NCBI RefSeq assembly: GCF_051960575.1
Contig: NZ_JBQCEE010000031.1
Location: forward strand, 1-23,376
Direction of reading: 5' to 3'
Source of the DNA: JBQCEE01 sp051960575
GTDB taxonomy: Bacteria; Actinomycetota; Actinomycetes; Mycobacteriales; Jatrophihabitantaceae
Length of the DNA: 23,376 nt
Part shown: in pieces, positions 7,220 to 14,622 of the stretch
How the letters are laid out: each line of letters begins with the position of its first letter
Numbering within the stretch: the stretch's first letter is position 1
Translations under genes and position numbers: made by a program
Notes under the pieces: generated by a model
Told to the model about the DNA's origin: nothing
The model's input: only the letters and a program-made list of their open reading frames with translations
The model's database searches: none

Positions 7220-9048
7220 TGGCGATGGGCGGCACCGAGCCAAGCCTTGCCTTACGTATGAGCGATGTAATCTCAAAGGCAAGGCTTCAAGTTCGCCGCG
7301 GTCTAGAGGGCGATCTGCAAGGACTTTCCCTTCGATTCACCTCCGGGATTCGAATATCGCCGACCGTGCTCGAGGTGGAAATAGATGACCTGATAACGAA
7401 TCTCCGTGGCTTAAGCGAGTGGCCCTACCCGGATGACGTGACGTGGGACGACCAGCTAGCCGCTTTGGCAACTGACTCAGTGCGGGACGCGGAGGTAGTC
7501 GAAGCCGAGCTGGACGGGCGCGCCAGCGGAGAGATGCTCAGTGCTGACGCTGTCTGGAAGGTCTTGGGCGACTCCTGGGTCGGAGAACTTACTTCATTCC
7601 AGCGGCGCGACATTGCAAAGCTGCTCAGCTTGAGACATGGTGCGAACTTCTCGGTGCCTGGTGCGGGCAAGACTCGAGTCGGCCTCGCGGTCTACCACGC
7701 GGCTCGTCGGCGTGGAGAGCTGAACCGACTTCTGATTGTTGGGCCCAAGTCTTGTTACGAGTCGTGGCGGGAAGAGAATGCGGTGTGTCTCCGAAGCCCG
7801 CTTCGTATGCAGGTTCTCGGTGAAACGATCGATCCCTCGGCTGAAGCCCTGATAGTCAACTACGAGCGCCTTCCGCAATCGTTGCACATGTTGGGAAGGT
7901 GGTTAGCATCGGGCGCCTCGATGTTGCTGCTTGACGAGGCGCACCGCATGAAGCTTGGAGCAACCGGTGCGTACGGCGCAGCCTGCCTTGCGCTCGGTCC
8001 CCGGGCGCAACGTCGAGTGATACTCACGGGTACACCTGCGCCGAACGGCATACGAGACTTAGAGAATCTGTTCAGCTTTGTCTGGCCGGGAAGCGGGAGG
8101 CAGCGCGTCATTCGGGCGGTAGCGGACGGCGACCTAGCTGCGGCGAGTCGCACTCTACGGCCCCTATTCACGCGCACAACGAAGGCAGAGCTAGGACTAC
8201 CACCGACGTCAATGTTCATCCGACCTATCCCGCTGCCACCGCTTCATCGCGAGATCTACGACGCCCTAGTGGGGCAATTTTCTGCTCGGGCTCAGGAGCA
8301 CGTAGGTGACTTTAACGCGCTGGGCCGTGTAGTTATGTACCTTTTGATGGCTGCGACTACTCCAGCTCTTTTGAATATCGGCGGGTCGAAATATGACGCA
8401 TTGTCGTTCCGGGTGCCTCCCCTCCGGGTGCCCGAAAGAACACCGCTTTATGAGCTCATGGAAGATCTTCCAAATTACGAGTTAGCACCGAAGTACAGAG
8501 AAGTGCTGGCAATCGTTCAGGCGAATGCTGATGCGGGGCGTAAGACTCTCGTCTGGTCGACCTTCGTCAGGAACCTCACGACTCTTCAACGCCTGCTAGC
8601 GCGGTTTTCCCCGGCGATAGTGCACGGAGGCACGCAAGACCGCGAGAAGCAACTCAGGCGGTTCCGCTCCGACCGAGATTGCATGGTGCTCCTCACCAAT
8701 CCCTCTACGCTGGGCGAAGGCATTAGCCTTCACCATGAATGCCATGACGCTGTGTACGTCGACCGGGATTTCGCGGCAGGACGCTTTATGCAGAGCGTCG
8801 ACCGAATTCATCGGCTCGGTCTACGCGCCGACACGATAACCCGGATAAGTGTGCTTGCGTCCGAAGGCACGATAGACGAGGTCGTTGCGCTGCGACTTCA
8901 ACAGAAGATCAACTTCATGGGCGGAATTCTAGACGACCCTGCCGTGCGCGAACTGGCTGATCTCTATGACGAGCCGGCCATAGGGGAGGGACTCGACGAC
9001 CTCGACGTGCAAGCATTGATGAGGCACGTAAGTGGCCATACCGCCTGA
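7219..9048 (+). CDS. SNF2-type (superfamily 2) DNA helicase/translocase
   Basis: This 609-aa protein has a clear superfamily-2 core after a 125-residue N-terminal region of unknown fold. A Q-motif-like stretch SFQRRDIAKLL precedes Walker A SVPGAGKT (145-152). Motif II is DEAH (239-242), motif III LTGTPAPN, and the C-terminal lobe carries VWSTFVRN, IVHGGTQDREK, TNPSTLGEGISL (motif V) and QSVDRIHRLG (525-534, motif VI). ATP-driven DNA translocation or remodelling is expected. Walker A differs from the GLGKT of classical SNF2 proteins. The ATG at 7219 overlaps the ParB-like stop; a TTG at 7216 is also in frame. It is the middle gene of a tightly coupled operon. Confidence 0.9.
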   Translation: MAMGGTEPSLALRMSDVISKARLQVRRGLEGDLQGLSLRFTSGIRISPTVLEVEIDDLITNLRGLSEWPYPDDVTWDDQLAALATDSVRDAEVVEAELDGRASGEMLSADAVWKVLGDSWVGELTSFQRRDIAKLLSLRHGANFSVPGAGKTRVGLAVYHAARRRGELNRLLIVGPKSCYESWREENAVCLRSPLRMQVLGETIDPSAEALIVNYERLPQSLHMLGRWLASGASMLLLDEAHRMKLGATGAYGAACLALGPRAQRRVILTGTPAPNGIRDLENLFSFVWPGSGRQRVIRAVADGDLAAASRTLRPLFTRTTKAELGLPPTSMFIRPIPLPPLHREIYDALVGQFSARAQEHVGDFNALGRVVMYLLMAATTPALLNIGGSKYDALSFRVPPLRVPERTPLYELMEDLPNYELAPKYREVLAIVQANADAGRKTLVWSTFVRNLTTLQRLLARFSPAIVHGGTQDREKQLRRFRSDRDCMVLLTNPSTLGEGISLHHECHDAVYVDRDFAAGRFMQSVDRIHRLGLRADTITRISVLASEGTIDEVVALRLQQKINFMGGILDDPAVRELADLYDEPAIGEGLDDLDVQALMRHVSGHTA

Positions 9049-9850
9049 GCCGATTCTTCGCGGCGCGGTCCGTTGGCTCGAGCGACTGCCGAGCGGGGGA
9101 CGCCAGCGTCTGAGCGCCCTCTTCGCTACGAGTAGGGAATTCAACGATCTCACACCCACTCAGTACGAAGTTGCGTACGAGTGGTTGGGTCGAGCAGGGC
9201 TGCTCGGGGAAGTGCGCTCGAGGATGCAGCCCCGAGAGATGGTGTTCACCGCGGCCCTTGAAAACGAGCCGCCTCCTTGGGTTCACGATGCCGATTTGCT
9301 CATCCGGGATCCGGATGACCTGCCGACAGACGCTCTACGGGCCGCCGAGGTGCTCGGCCTCGATCCCGAGTCGGCTCACGGCTTGTTGGCTGCGACTTGG
9401 CGCAAAGTTGATACGTCGGAGCGAGAGCGAGTGGGGGCGGCTGGAGAAGCGACATTAGTTGCTTTCTTATCCCGTTCTCTCGTTGGGCAAATCGATCACG
9501 TCTCGCTTCGAAACGACGGTATGGGGTTCGATGTGGCCGTCATAGGCAATTGTAGCCATATTGCGCACCTTGAGATCAAGAGCACGACTCGGCGTCGGTT
9601 ATCCATATTTCTGTCGCGTAATGAGTTCGAGGTCATGTTGCGTGATCCGTTGTGGGAACTCGTCGCGGTTCGATTGTCCGCCGACCTCGAGTTGCGCGAA
9701 GTTGGGACTGTTCCTCGGGATTGGGTACGTGGTAATGCTCCGATTGACCAGGATGGGGCCGCCCGATGGGAATCGGCTCGCTTCGAGGTGCCCGAAGATG
9801 TGATCCTCCCGGGAATCCCGCGCTTGTGCGTCTCGGGCAACCGGATCTGA
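9032..9850 (+). CDS. DUF3883-like protein with PD-(D/E)XK nuclease-like motif
   Basis: This is a 272-aa protein. The N-terminal part (about 1-120) looks like a winged-helix or helical region. The C-terminal part resembles DUF3883: GAAGEATLVAFL, GMGFDVAVI, HLEIKSTTRRRLSIFLSRNEFEVM, LWELVAVRL. E139, D167, E181 and K183 (FDV followed by EIK after about 13 residues) match the PD-(D/E)XK nuclease layout. A nuclease or DNA-binding role is therefore inferred. The GTG at 9032 overlaps the helicase gene by 17 bp, indicating coupled expression. It is the last gene of the plus-strand arm of the island. Confidence 0.78.
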   Translation: MAIPPEPILRGAVRWLERLPSGGRQRLSALFATSREFNDLTPTQYEVAYEWLGRAGLLGEVRSRMQPREMVFTAALENEPPPWVHDADLLIRDPDDLPTDALRAAEVLGLDPESAHGLLAATWRKVDTSERERVGAAGEATLVAFLSRSLVGQIDHVSLRNDGMGFDVAVIGNCSHIAHLEIKSTTRRRLSIFLSRNEFEVMLRDPLWELVAVRLSADLELREVGTVPRDWVRGNAPIDQDGAARWESARFEVPEDVILPGIPRLCVSGNRI

Positions 9851-10043
9851 GACGGCGGCGACGGCGTGATCATGGGCGAGTTGGTCGGGTCTTCGGCGCC
9901 GGCGCTGAACGGCAGAAATCCGTGCCACGTCCGATGGTCTCGACCCCCGCTTACCGAGGTGTGACGACGCGGCCGGCAGGCGGAATTGAACTAGACACGG
10001 AATTGATCGGCCCTCTGGCCAATGGGAAGGCCTCGGGTGACGG
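9851..10043. other. Non-coding junction after the helicase operon
   Basis: About 190 bp with no supported gene. It separates the lower-GC island from the acyl-CoA synthetase remnant and could contain the island's right boundary. No tRNA or clear direct-repeat attachment site is seen. Confidence 0.4.
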
Positions 10044-10380
10044 TCATCCCGGGTGGCTGATTAGCGGTCGGACGGCGTCGAGCACCGACGCGTCGTCGAT
10101 CGCCGAGGGCACCGCCTCGTCGTGCGCGTCCGCGATACCCCGCGACGTGCGGCGAAGGATCTTGGCTCAAGGGGGTCGCGCCGTCCTTGCCGGTGAGTTC
10201 GGCCCGGCCCCCTAAGTCGAGGATCTGCACATCCCAACCGCCTCGGCACGGTCGGCGACCCACCTTGAAGGCAGCGTTGTCGAGGCCTCGCAGGTTGGCC
10301 GTGATGGGTCAGCCGGTCTCGGTCTGCCGCCAGCGGTCGAGGACGGGCACGCCGAGTTGTTAGATGGCCCAGTGCCGTGC
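10044..10380 (-). pseudogene. Decayed propionyl/acetyl-CoA synthetase (PrpE/AcsA-like) remnant
   Basis: Reading the minus strand from 10380 gives HWAI-stop-QLGVPVLDRWRQTETG-stop-PITANLRGLD, which matches the conserved LGVPV..WWQTETGWPI block of acyl-CoA synthetases. A one-base frame change restores GSPTVP, then GWDVQILD continues in the first frame. Soon after, a further frame change leads into KILRRTSRGIADAHDEAVPS (from 10163) and IDDASVLDAVRPLI, ending at TGA 10044, which is the family's C-terminal end. The roughly 130 residues that normally separate these blocks are missing. Two in-frame stops, a frameshift and an internal deletion make it a clear pseudogene. The N-terminal two-thirds are absent or unrecognisable beyond 10380. 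The family assignment is from memory of conserved motifs. Confidence 0.85.
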
Positions 10381-10843
10381 CGCGGGCATTGCGTCGGACA
10401 TTGTGATGTCGATGCTGATCTGCGAAATTCGAGCTGTCGAAGCAGCCCAAGAGCATTGGTTCGCGATGTTGGCCGCCAAGCTCGCCGACCGCATTTCGCT
10501 CTCCTCGGTCGTGTTGGAGACGGGCCCAACGGACACACGGATACGTACAACGCGAAACGCTACTATCGACTCGGTACTCGCTCACGCGCAAACACCGGGA
10601 GAGCGCGGAACGGGGTCGAGGACGCGTCTGTCCACGGCTCTGATCGTTGTGATCGATGCGTCACCGACATCGAACGGGCCAGCGGGTTGTGTCCGGCGCT
10701 GCGCGGGTTCTCGCGCCAAGGCACGCTCCGCAGGCTCACAGGCGCATGTATGAGGGACGGTACGATCGAGAAGTATCAGGCCCGTGCCTTGATCCTCTTC
10801 TCCGGTGCCGGGCACCCGCCCGGCCTGACGAGAGGAGGGCGTC
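10381..10843. other. Stretch upstream of the graspetide cluster, no intact gene
   Basis: About 460 bp without a convincing gene. Open frames on both strands (for example a plus-strand frame at 10364-10753) lack recognisable motifs and overlap the synthetase remnant. A small hairpin GGTGC-CGG-GCACC (10804-10816) precedes the ribosome-binding site of the precursor gene. A -10-like TACGAT lies at 10761-10766, but no -35 partner is convincing. The promoter of the RiPP cluster should be here. Confidence 0.4.
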
Positions 10844-11032
10844 ATGCCCGAGCTTCCCTTCGGTCCGGTTGCCGGCCGATTCACCCGCACGCACGAGGGC
10901 TACGTGCACCCGACGCGCCTGGACGCGTGGGAGCGCTCCGTGATCGCGAGCATCCCGCAGATGCGTCCGCCGCGCGGCCCGGGCGGGTCGATCTCAGGCA
11001 GCGACGACGGCTGGGACGACTGCGACGAGTAG
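10844..11032 (+). CDS. Graspetide-type RiPP precursor peptide (ATP-grasp substrate)
   Basis: This 62-residue peptide directly precedes an ATP-grasp ligase gene. The probable leader (about 1-45) contains PFGPVAGRF (5-13), reminiscent of the PFG-type motif of ATP-grasp-modified precursors. The C-terminal core has S49, S51 and S53 followed by D54, D55, D58, D59, D61 and E62, around GW at 56-57, with one cysteine (C60). Hydroxyl residues followed by a run of acids is the layout expected for side-chain ester crosslinks. The ATG start at 10844 follows GAGGAGG at 6 nt. The assignment rests on size, context and core composition; crosslinking itself is inference. Confidence 0.85.
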   Translation: MPELPFGPVAGRFTRTHEGYVHPTRLDAWERSVIASIPQMRPPRGPGGSISGSDDGWDDCDE

Positions 11033-11081
11033 TCGACGCCGAGCAGATGACAGCCCCCGGACGGTCAGGAGAGGAACGGCA

Positions 11082-12035
11082 ATGCAGCGCATGGCAATTG
11101 TGACGTTGGAGGGCGACCTCCACGCGTACGTGATCCAGCACGCCCTGGCGACCCGCCACGGTGTCGAGGTGGCCATCGTGGCGGCCGATCGGATCCCGGC
11201 CGCCGGGGGACTGTCGTGGAGCAGCGACGGCGACGGCCCGACGACCGTGCCGACCGAGGACGGCGGCACCGTCGACGTCGCCGAGCTCGACCTGGTGTGG
11301 TGGCGCCGCTGCCACGGACACCCCGAAGTGCCCGATCACGTCACCGACCGCGCGATGCGGCAGCTCGTGATCAAGGACGGCCGCGCCGGGCTGCGCGGCA
11401 CATTCCTCACCGCGTTCCGCGGCACCTGGCTCAGCGACCCGTACGCCACCGAGCGCGCGCAGAACAAGCTCGTGCAGCTCGAGCTCGCGCAGCGGGTCGG
11501 GCTCACCGTGCCGCGCACGCTCATCAGCAGCGACCCGGCGCGCATCCGCGAGTTCGTACGTTCTCAAGGGGGAAGGGTCGTCGCCAAGACGCTCACCGGC
11601 GTGCTCGGCACCGCGCTCGAGGCCGGCCGCGTCGAGCTCGACAGCCTGACGAACGACGCCGAGATGCAGCTGTCGCCGACGGTCTACCAGGCCGAGGTGC
11701 CCGGCACCGACCACCTGCGCGTCATGGTCTTCGGCGAGCGCGTCCACGCCGCCCGCATCAGCAGCAACGTGCTCGACTGGCGCCTGGACGGCGACAAGCT
11801 GGTCGAACCCGTGCAGCTGCCCGCCGACCTCGAACGGCGCCTCATCGCCGTCGTCGTCGGGCTCGGCCTGCGCATGGGCGTCTTCGACCTCAAGATCACG
11901 CCGAGTGGCGAGCCGGTGTTCCTCGAGGTCAACCCGCAGGGACAGTTCCTCTTCGTCGAGGGCATGTGCGGCATGCCGCTGGGCGACGCCTTCGCCGACT
12001 TCGCCGCCGATGAGCTCGCGCGCGTCCGCGTCTGA
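11082..12035 (+). CDS. ATP-grasp ribosomal peptide maturase (graspetide macrocyclase)
   Basis: This 317-aa ATP-grasp enzyme is of the kind that activates Asp/Glu side chains by phosphorylation and joins them to Ser/Thr/Lys side chains of a precursor peptide. Visible blocks are LDLVWWRRCH in the N-terminal domain, AQNKLVQLELAQRVGLTVPRT, the ATP-lid region GGRVVAKTLTG, DHLRVMVFGERVHAARI, and the metal-binding end FDLKI...PVFLEVNPQGQFLF. Length and motif order fit the MvdC/MvdD and SAV_5884-like maturases. The ATG at 11082 has AGGAGAGGA just upstream; an ATG three codons on is an alternative. The gene starts 49 bp after the precursor and overlaps the ABC exporter, so the three genes look like one operon. 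Confidence 0.92.
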   Translation: MQRMAIVTLEGDLHAYVIQHALATRHGVEVAIVAADRIPAAGGLSWSSDGDGPTTVPTEDGGTVDVAELDLVWWRRCHGHPEVPDHVTDRAMRQLVIKDGRAGLRGTFLTAFRGTWLSDPYATERAQNKLVQLELAQRVGLTVPRTLISSDPARIREFVRSQGGRVVAKTLTGVLGTALEAGRVELDSLTNDAEMQLSPTVYQAEVPGTDHLRVMVFGERVHAARISSNVLDWRLDGDKLVEPVQLPADLERRLIAVVVGLGLRMGVFDLKITPSGEPVFLEVNPQGQFLFVEGMCGMPLGDAFADFAADELARVRV

Positions 12036-13809
12036 GGCGTCGCTCGGCCGGGCCCTCGTGTGCGGCGTCGGGCTCTGCCGCCGGCACGCGCACGGACTGT
12101 TCGACGCGCTCATGCTGACGCAGCTGCTGGACGCGATCGCGCTGGTGCTGCTCGTCCGCGAGGTCTCGGTCGTGACGACGCGGGTGCTCGGCTCGGACGG
12201 GCGGCTGCCGGCGGCGCACACGTTGGTGTGGCCGGCTGTCTTGCTCGGTGTCGCTGCCGCCGTCATCGGCTTGTGCGCGGCGGCGCAACCGGCGTTGCAG
12301 ACGGTGCTCGGCGAGCGGCTGTCGGCCGCGACGACGCAGGAGCTGTTGACGGCGGCCGGCGGACTCGAGCTCGCCGACTTCGATCGGCCCGAGGTGCTCG
12401 ACCGGCTCAAGCGGGTGGAGTTCGGCGCGTTCATCCGCCCGGCGCAGCTCGCGGCCGGCCTGGGCATCACGCTGAGCGGACTGGTCGGTGCGCTCGCCCT
12501 GGCCGTCGCCGTCGTGACGCTCGCGCCGTGGCTGGCGCTCGTGGCCGTCGTCGCCGCTGCGCCGTTGTGGTGGGTGGCGCAGCGCGACGGCGCGCAGGCG
12601 TACCGGACGGTGCGCGGGCTGACCCGGCTCGAGCGGCGCCGCATGTACCTCGCCGGACTGCTGACGCGGCGCGAGCACGCGGCCGAGGTGCGGTGCTTCG
12701 ACCTGGCGCCGACGATCGTGCGCCGGTACTCGGCGTTGTCGGAGCAGCGGCGGCGCGAGGTCACCGCCACGGCGCGCGATCGGATGGTGCGCCAGCTCGG
12801 GGCGCGGCTGGTCGGGGGAGCGCTGCTGCTCGTCGGGCTGCTCGTGCTGGCGTGGCTGGTGCACCGCGGGTCGGCGTCGCTGGCTGCCGCGGTGGCGGCG
12901 GCTGCTGCCGGTGTCGCGTTGCGGACGCGGCTGGCTGACGCGGCGTCCGGGCTGCGGCAGATGCAGGAGGCGGCCGAGTTCCTCGTCGACCATGCGGCAT
13001 TGGTGTCGTCGGTGCCGGATCGTCCGACGGTTGTTGACGGCGGCGATCCGCTCACCGAGGTCGAGCTGCGCGGGGTCACCTTCACCTATCCGGGCCGGAC
13101 GACGCCGGCGCTGCGCGGCGTCGACCTGACGCTGCGGGCGGGGGAGATCACCGCGCTCGTCGGCGCGAACGGCTCGGGAAAGTCGACGCTCGCCGCGGTG
13201 GCTGCCGGCCTCTTGGCGCCGAGCTCCGGGCGCGTGCTCTTCAACGGATCGCTCAACGCGGACGCGTGGCGAACGCAGTTCGCGGTGCTGCGGCAGGACG
13301 CCGGCCGGTACCAGGAGAGCCTGCGCGACAACGTCGCCTTCGGCGCGACGCACCGCGAGGTGAGCGACGACGAGGTGCGGTCGATGCTCGACGCGGCGGG
13401 TGCGTCGTCACTGCTCGACGCGCTCGGCGACGACCTCGGCACGCTGCTCGGCGCCGAGGTCGACGGCGGTCGTGAGCTGTCCGGCGGCCAGTGGCAGCGC
13501 GTGGCGCTGGCACGGGTGCTCTGTCGTGGCGGCTCCGTGTTGATCCTCGACGAGCCGACGGCGCCGCTCGACCCGTTGGCCGAGCGGGATCTCGTCGCTC
13601 GGCTGCGTCGGTCGTTCGCGGATCGTGCGGTTCTGCTGATCACCCACCGCATGGCGGCGGCGCGGCAGGCGGATCAGGTGGTCGTGCTGGATGGTGGCGT
13701 GATCGTGCAGCGAGGTGAGCCCGGCGTCCTCGTCCGACAGTCAGGTCAGTTCGCCGAGCTCTGCGCGGCCGAGGACGCCGTCTGGAGGTCCGACCCTGTC
13801 ACCGTGTGA
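12010..13809 (+). CDS. ABC exporter with fused membrane and ATPase domains
   Basis: This 599-aa half-transporter is probably the exporter of the modified peptide. The N-terminal ~330 residues contain about five or six hydrophobic helices (for example ALMLTQLLDAIALVLL, LVWPAVLLGVAAAVIGL, LGITLSGLVGALALAVAV, GGALLLVGLLVLAWLV). The ATPase domain has Walker A GANGSGKST (about 385-393), Q-loop LRQDAGRY, signature LSGGQ (about 490), Walker B VLILDEPT and the switch histidine in LITHR. There is no N-terminal C39 peptidase domain, so leader removal would need another protease. ATG 12010 overlaps the ligase gene by 26 bp. The open frame continues further upstream, but only as a shadow of the ligase. 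Confidence 0.9.
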   Translation: MSSRASASEASLGRALVCGVGLCRRHAHGLFDALMLTQLLDAIALVLLVREVSVVTTRVLGSDGRLPAAHTLVWPAVLLGVAAAVIGLCAAAQPALQTVLGERLSAATTQELLTAAGGLELADFDRPEVLDRLKRVEFGAFIRPAQLAAGLGITLSGLVGALALAVAVVTLAPWLALVAVVAAAPLWWVAQRDGAQAYRTVRGLTRLERRRMYLAGLLTRREHAAEVRCFDLAPTIVRRYSALSEQRRREVTATARDRMVRQLGARLVGGALLLVGLLVLAWLVHRGSASLAAAVAAAAAGVALRTRLADAASGLRQMQEAAEFLVDHAALVSSVPDRPTVVDGGDPLTEVELRGVTFTYPGRTTPALRGVDLTLRAGEITALVGANGSGKSTLAAVAAGLLAPSSGRVLFNGSLNADAWRTQFAVLRQDAGRYQESLRDNVAFGATHREVSDDEVRSMLDAAGASSLLDALGDDLGTLLGAEVDGGRELSGGQWQRVALARVLCRGGSVLILDEPTAPLDPLAERDLVARLRRSFADRAVLLITHRMAAARQADQVVVLDGGVIVQRGEPGVLVRQSGQFAELCAAEDAVWRSDPVTV

Positions 13810-13810
13810 C

Positions 13811-13828
13811 CGCGCCGCCGCGGGCGCG
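13811..13828. terminator. GC hairpin between convergent genes
   Basis: A perfect 6-bp stem CGCGCC/GGCGCG with loop GCCGCG fills the 24 bases between the stop of the ABC exporter and the stop of the convergent minus-strand gene. It may terminate both transcripts, although no T-tract is present. Confidence 0.45.
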
Positions 13829-13833
13829 TCGCC

Positions 13834-14622
13834 CTATTCGCAGCCCCAGCAGACGCCGGTCACCGACATCTCGTAGCCGTGGACCGGGCAGATCTCGCCC
13901 CGTCGCTCGTCCTTCTCCTTGCCGCCTCCTCCGCCGGCGATGTAGTCGGGCAGGTAGACGATCCGGGGTTCGGCGCCGGTGAAGCCGACGTAGGTCATGC
14001 CCGCCCAGGCGGTCGCCTTGCCGGCTCGGGTGACCGCAACGTAGGTGCGACTGTTGGGGACGAAGATCGTGTCGTACTCCACCTGGTTGAGCAGCCGTTC
14101 AAGTTCCGGTCGCGTGTGATGCGGTGCGCCGAGGTCGTCGAGCGCCGCCGCGAGCGTGTTGTGGTACGTCCGGCCCTCGCCCGCCAGTTCGCGCTGACAC
14201 CAGCTCGCACAGACGGCGAACGACGCTCGATCTGAGCCGCTCGCCTCGACGAGGTCGATGGCGCGGACATGGGGGCAGTCCGGGAGATGCAGCTTCCCGC
14301 CGGAGACGGCGCGGTACAGCGGCACGGCGGGGTCGCCGGGTGTCGGCATGCTGGCGAGCACCTGATAGCTCGCGTCGACCAAGGCGCGGCGCACGGGTGT
14401 GGGCACGTCGGCGAAGCCCTCGAGCGCTGCGAGCATCGCGCGCTCGGTGTCGAAGACCTGGTCGAGCACGCCGGCGAAGTCGAGTTCCGCCGCCTCCCGA
14501 GGCTCGGCCGCGGCGGGTCGCCCGTCCCACTCCTTCCAGCGCCTGTCGTCGATGAGGCCGCTCAGCGCGGCAGGCGTCACGGCCCAGCGCCGCCCCTCGA
14601 TGACGGCGGCCTCGTCCTTCAC
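13834..14622 (-). CDS. Hypothetical protein with two Cys/His zinc-like motifs
   Basis: I do not recognise this 262-aa protein. An internal segment LHLPDCPHVRAID (111-123) followed by VCASWCQ (137-143) supplies C116, H118, C138 and C142, a possible metal site. The C-terminus CPVHGYEMSVTGVCWGCE (245-262) looks like a small zinc ribbon with C245, H248, C258 and C261, after a Gly-rich linker. Between them lies a plausible beta-rich domain (YDTIFVPNSRTYVAVTR). GTG 14622 has AGGAG five bases upstream and overlaps the stop of the preceding gene as GTGA, so the two are probably translationally coupled. The longer open frame upstream is a shadow of that gene. Confidence 0.72.
   Translation of the reverse strand: MKDEAAVIEGRRWAVTPAALSGLIDDRRWKEWDGRPAAAEPREAAELDFAGVLDQVFDTERAMLAALEGFADVPTPVRRALVDASYQVLASMPTPGDPAVPLYRAVSGGKLHLPDCPHVRAIDLVEASGSDRASFAVCASWCQRELAGEGRTYHNTLAAALDDLGAPHHTRPELERLLNQVEYDTIFVPNSRTYVAVTRAGKATAWAGMTYVGFTGAEPRIVYLPDYIAGGGGGKEKDERRGEICPVHGYEMSVTGVCWGCE

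Noticed and set aside
9851..10043. Attachment-site or integrase scar at the right edge of the island
   Set aside because: No integrase gene, tRNA or obvious direct repeat matching the left edge could be found by eye.
10364..10753. 129-aa plus-strand open frame upstream of the RiPP precursor
   Set aside because: It has no recognisable motif or ribosome-binding site, overlaps the minus-strand acyl-CoA synthetase remnant, and its last third is low-complexity Arg/Ala/Ser-rich.
10881..13085. 734-aa minus-strand frame across the RiPP cluster
   Set aside because: It runs antisense to the precursor, ligase and exporter genes, all of which have strong motifs; its Ser/Arg/Ala composition is typical of an antisense shadow.
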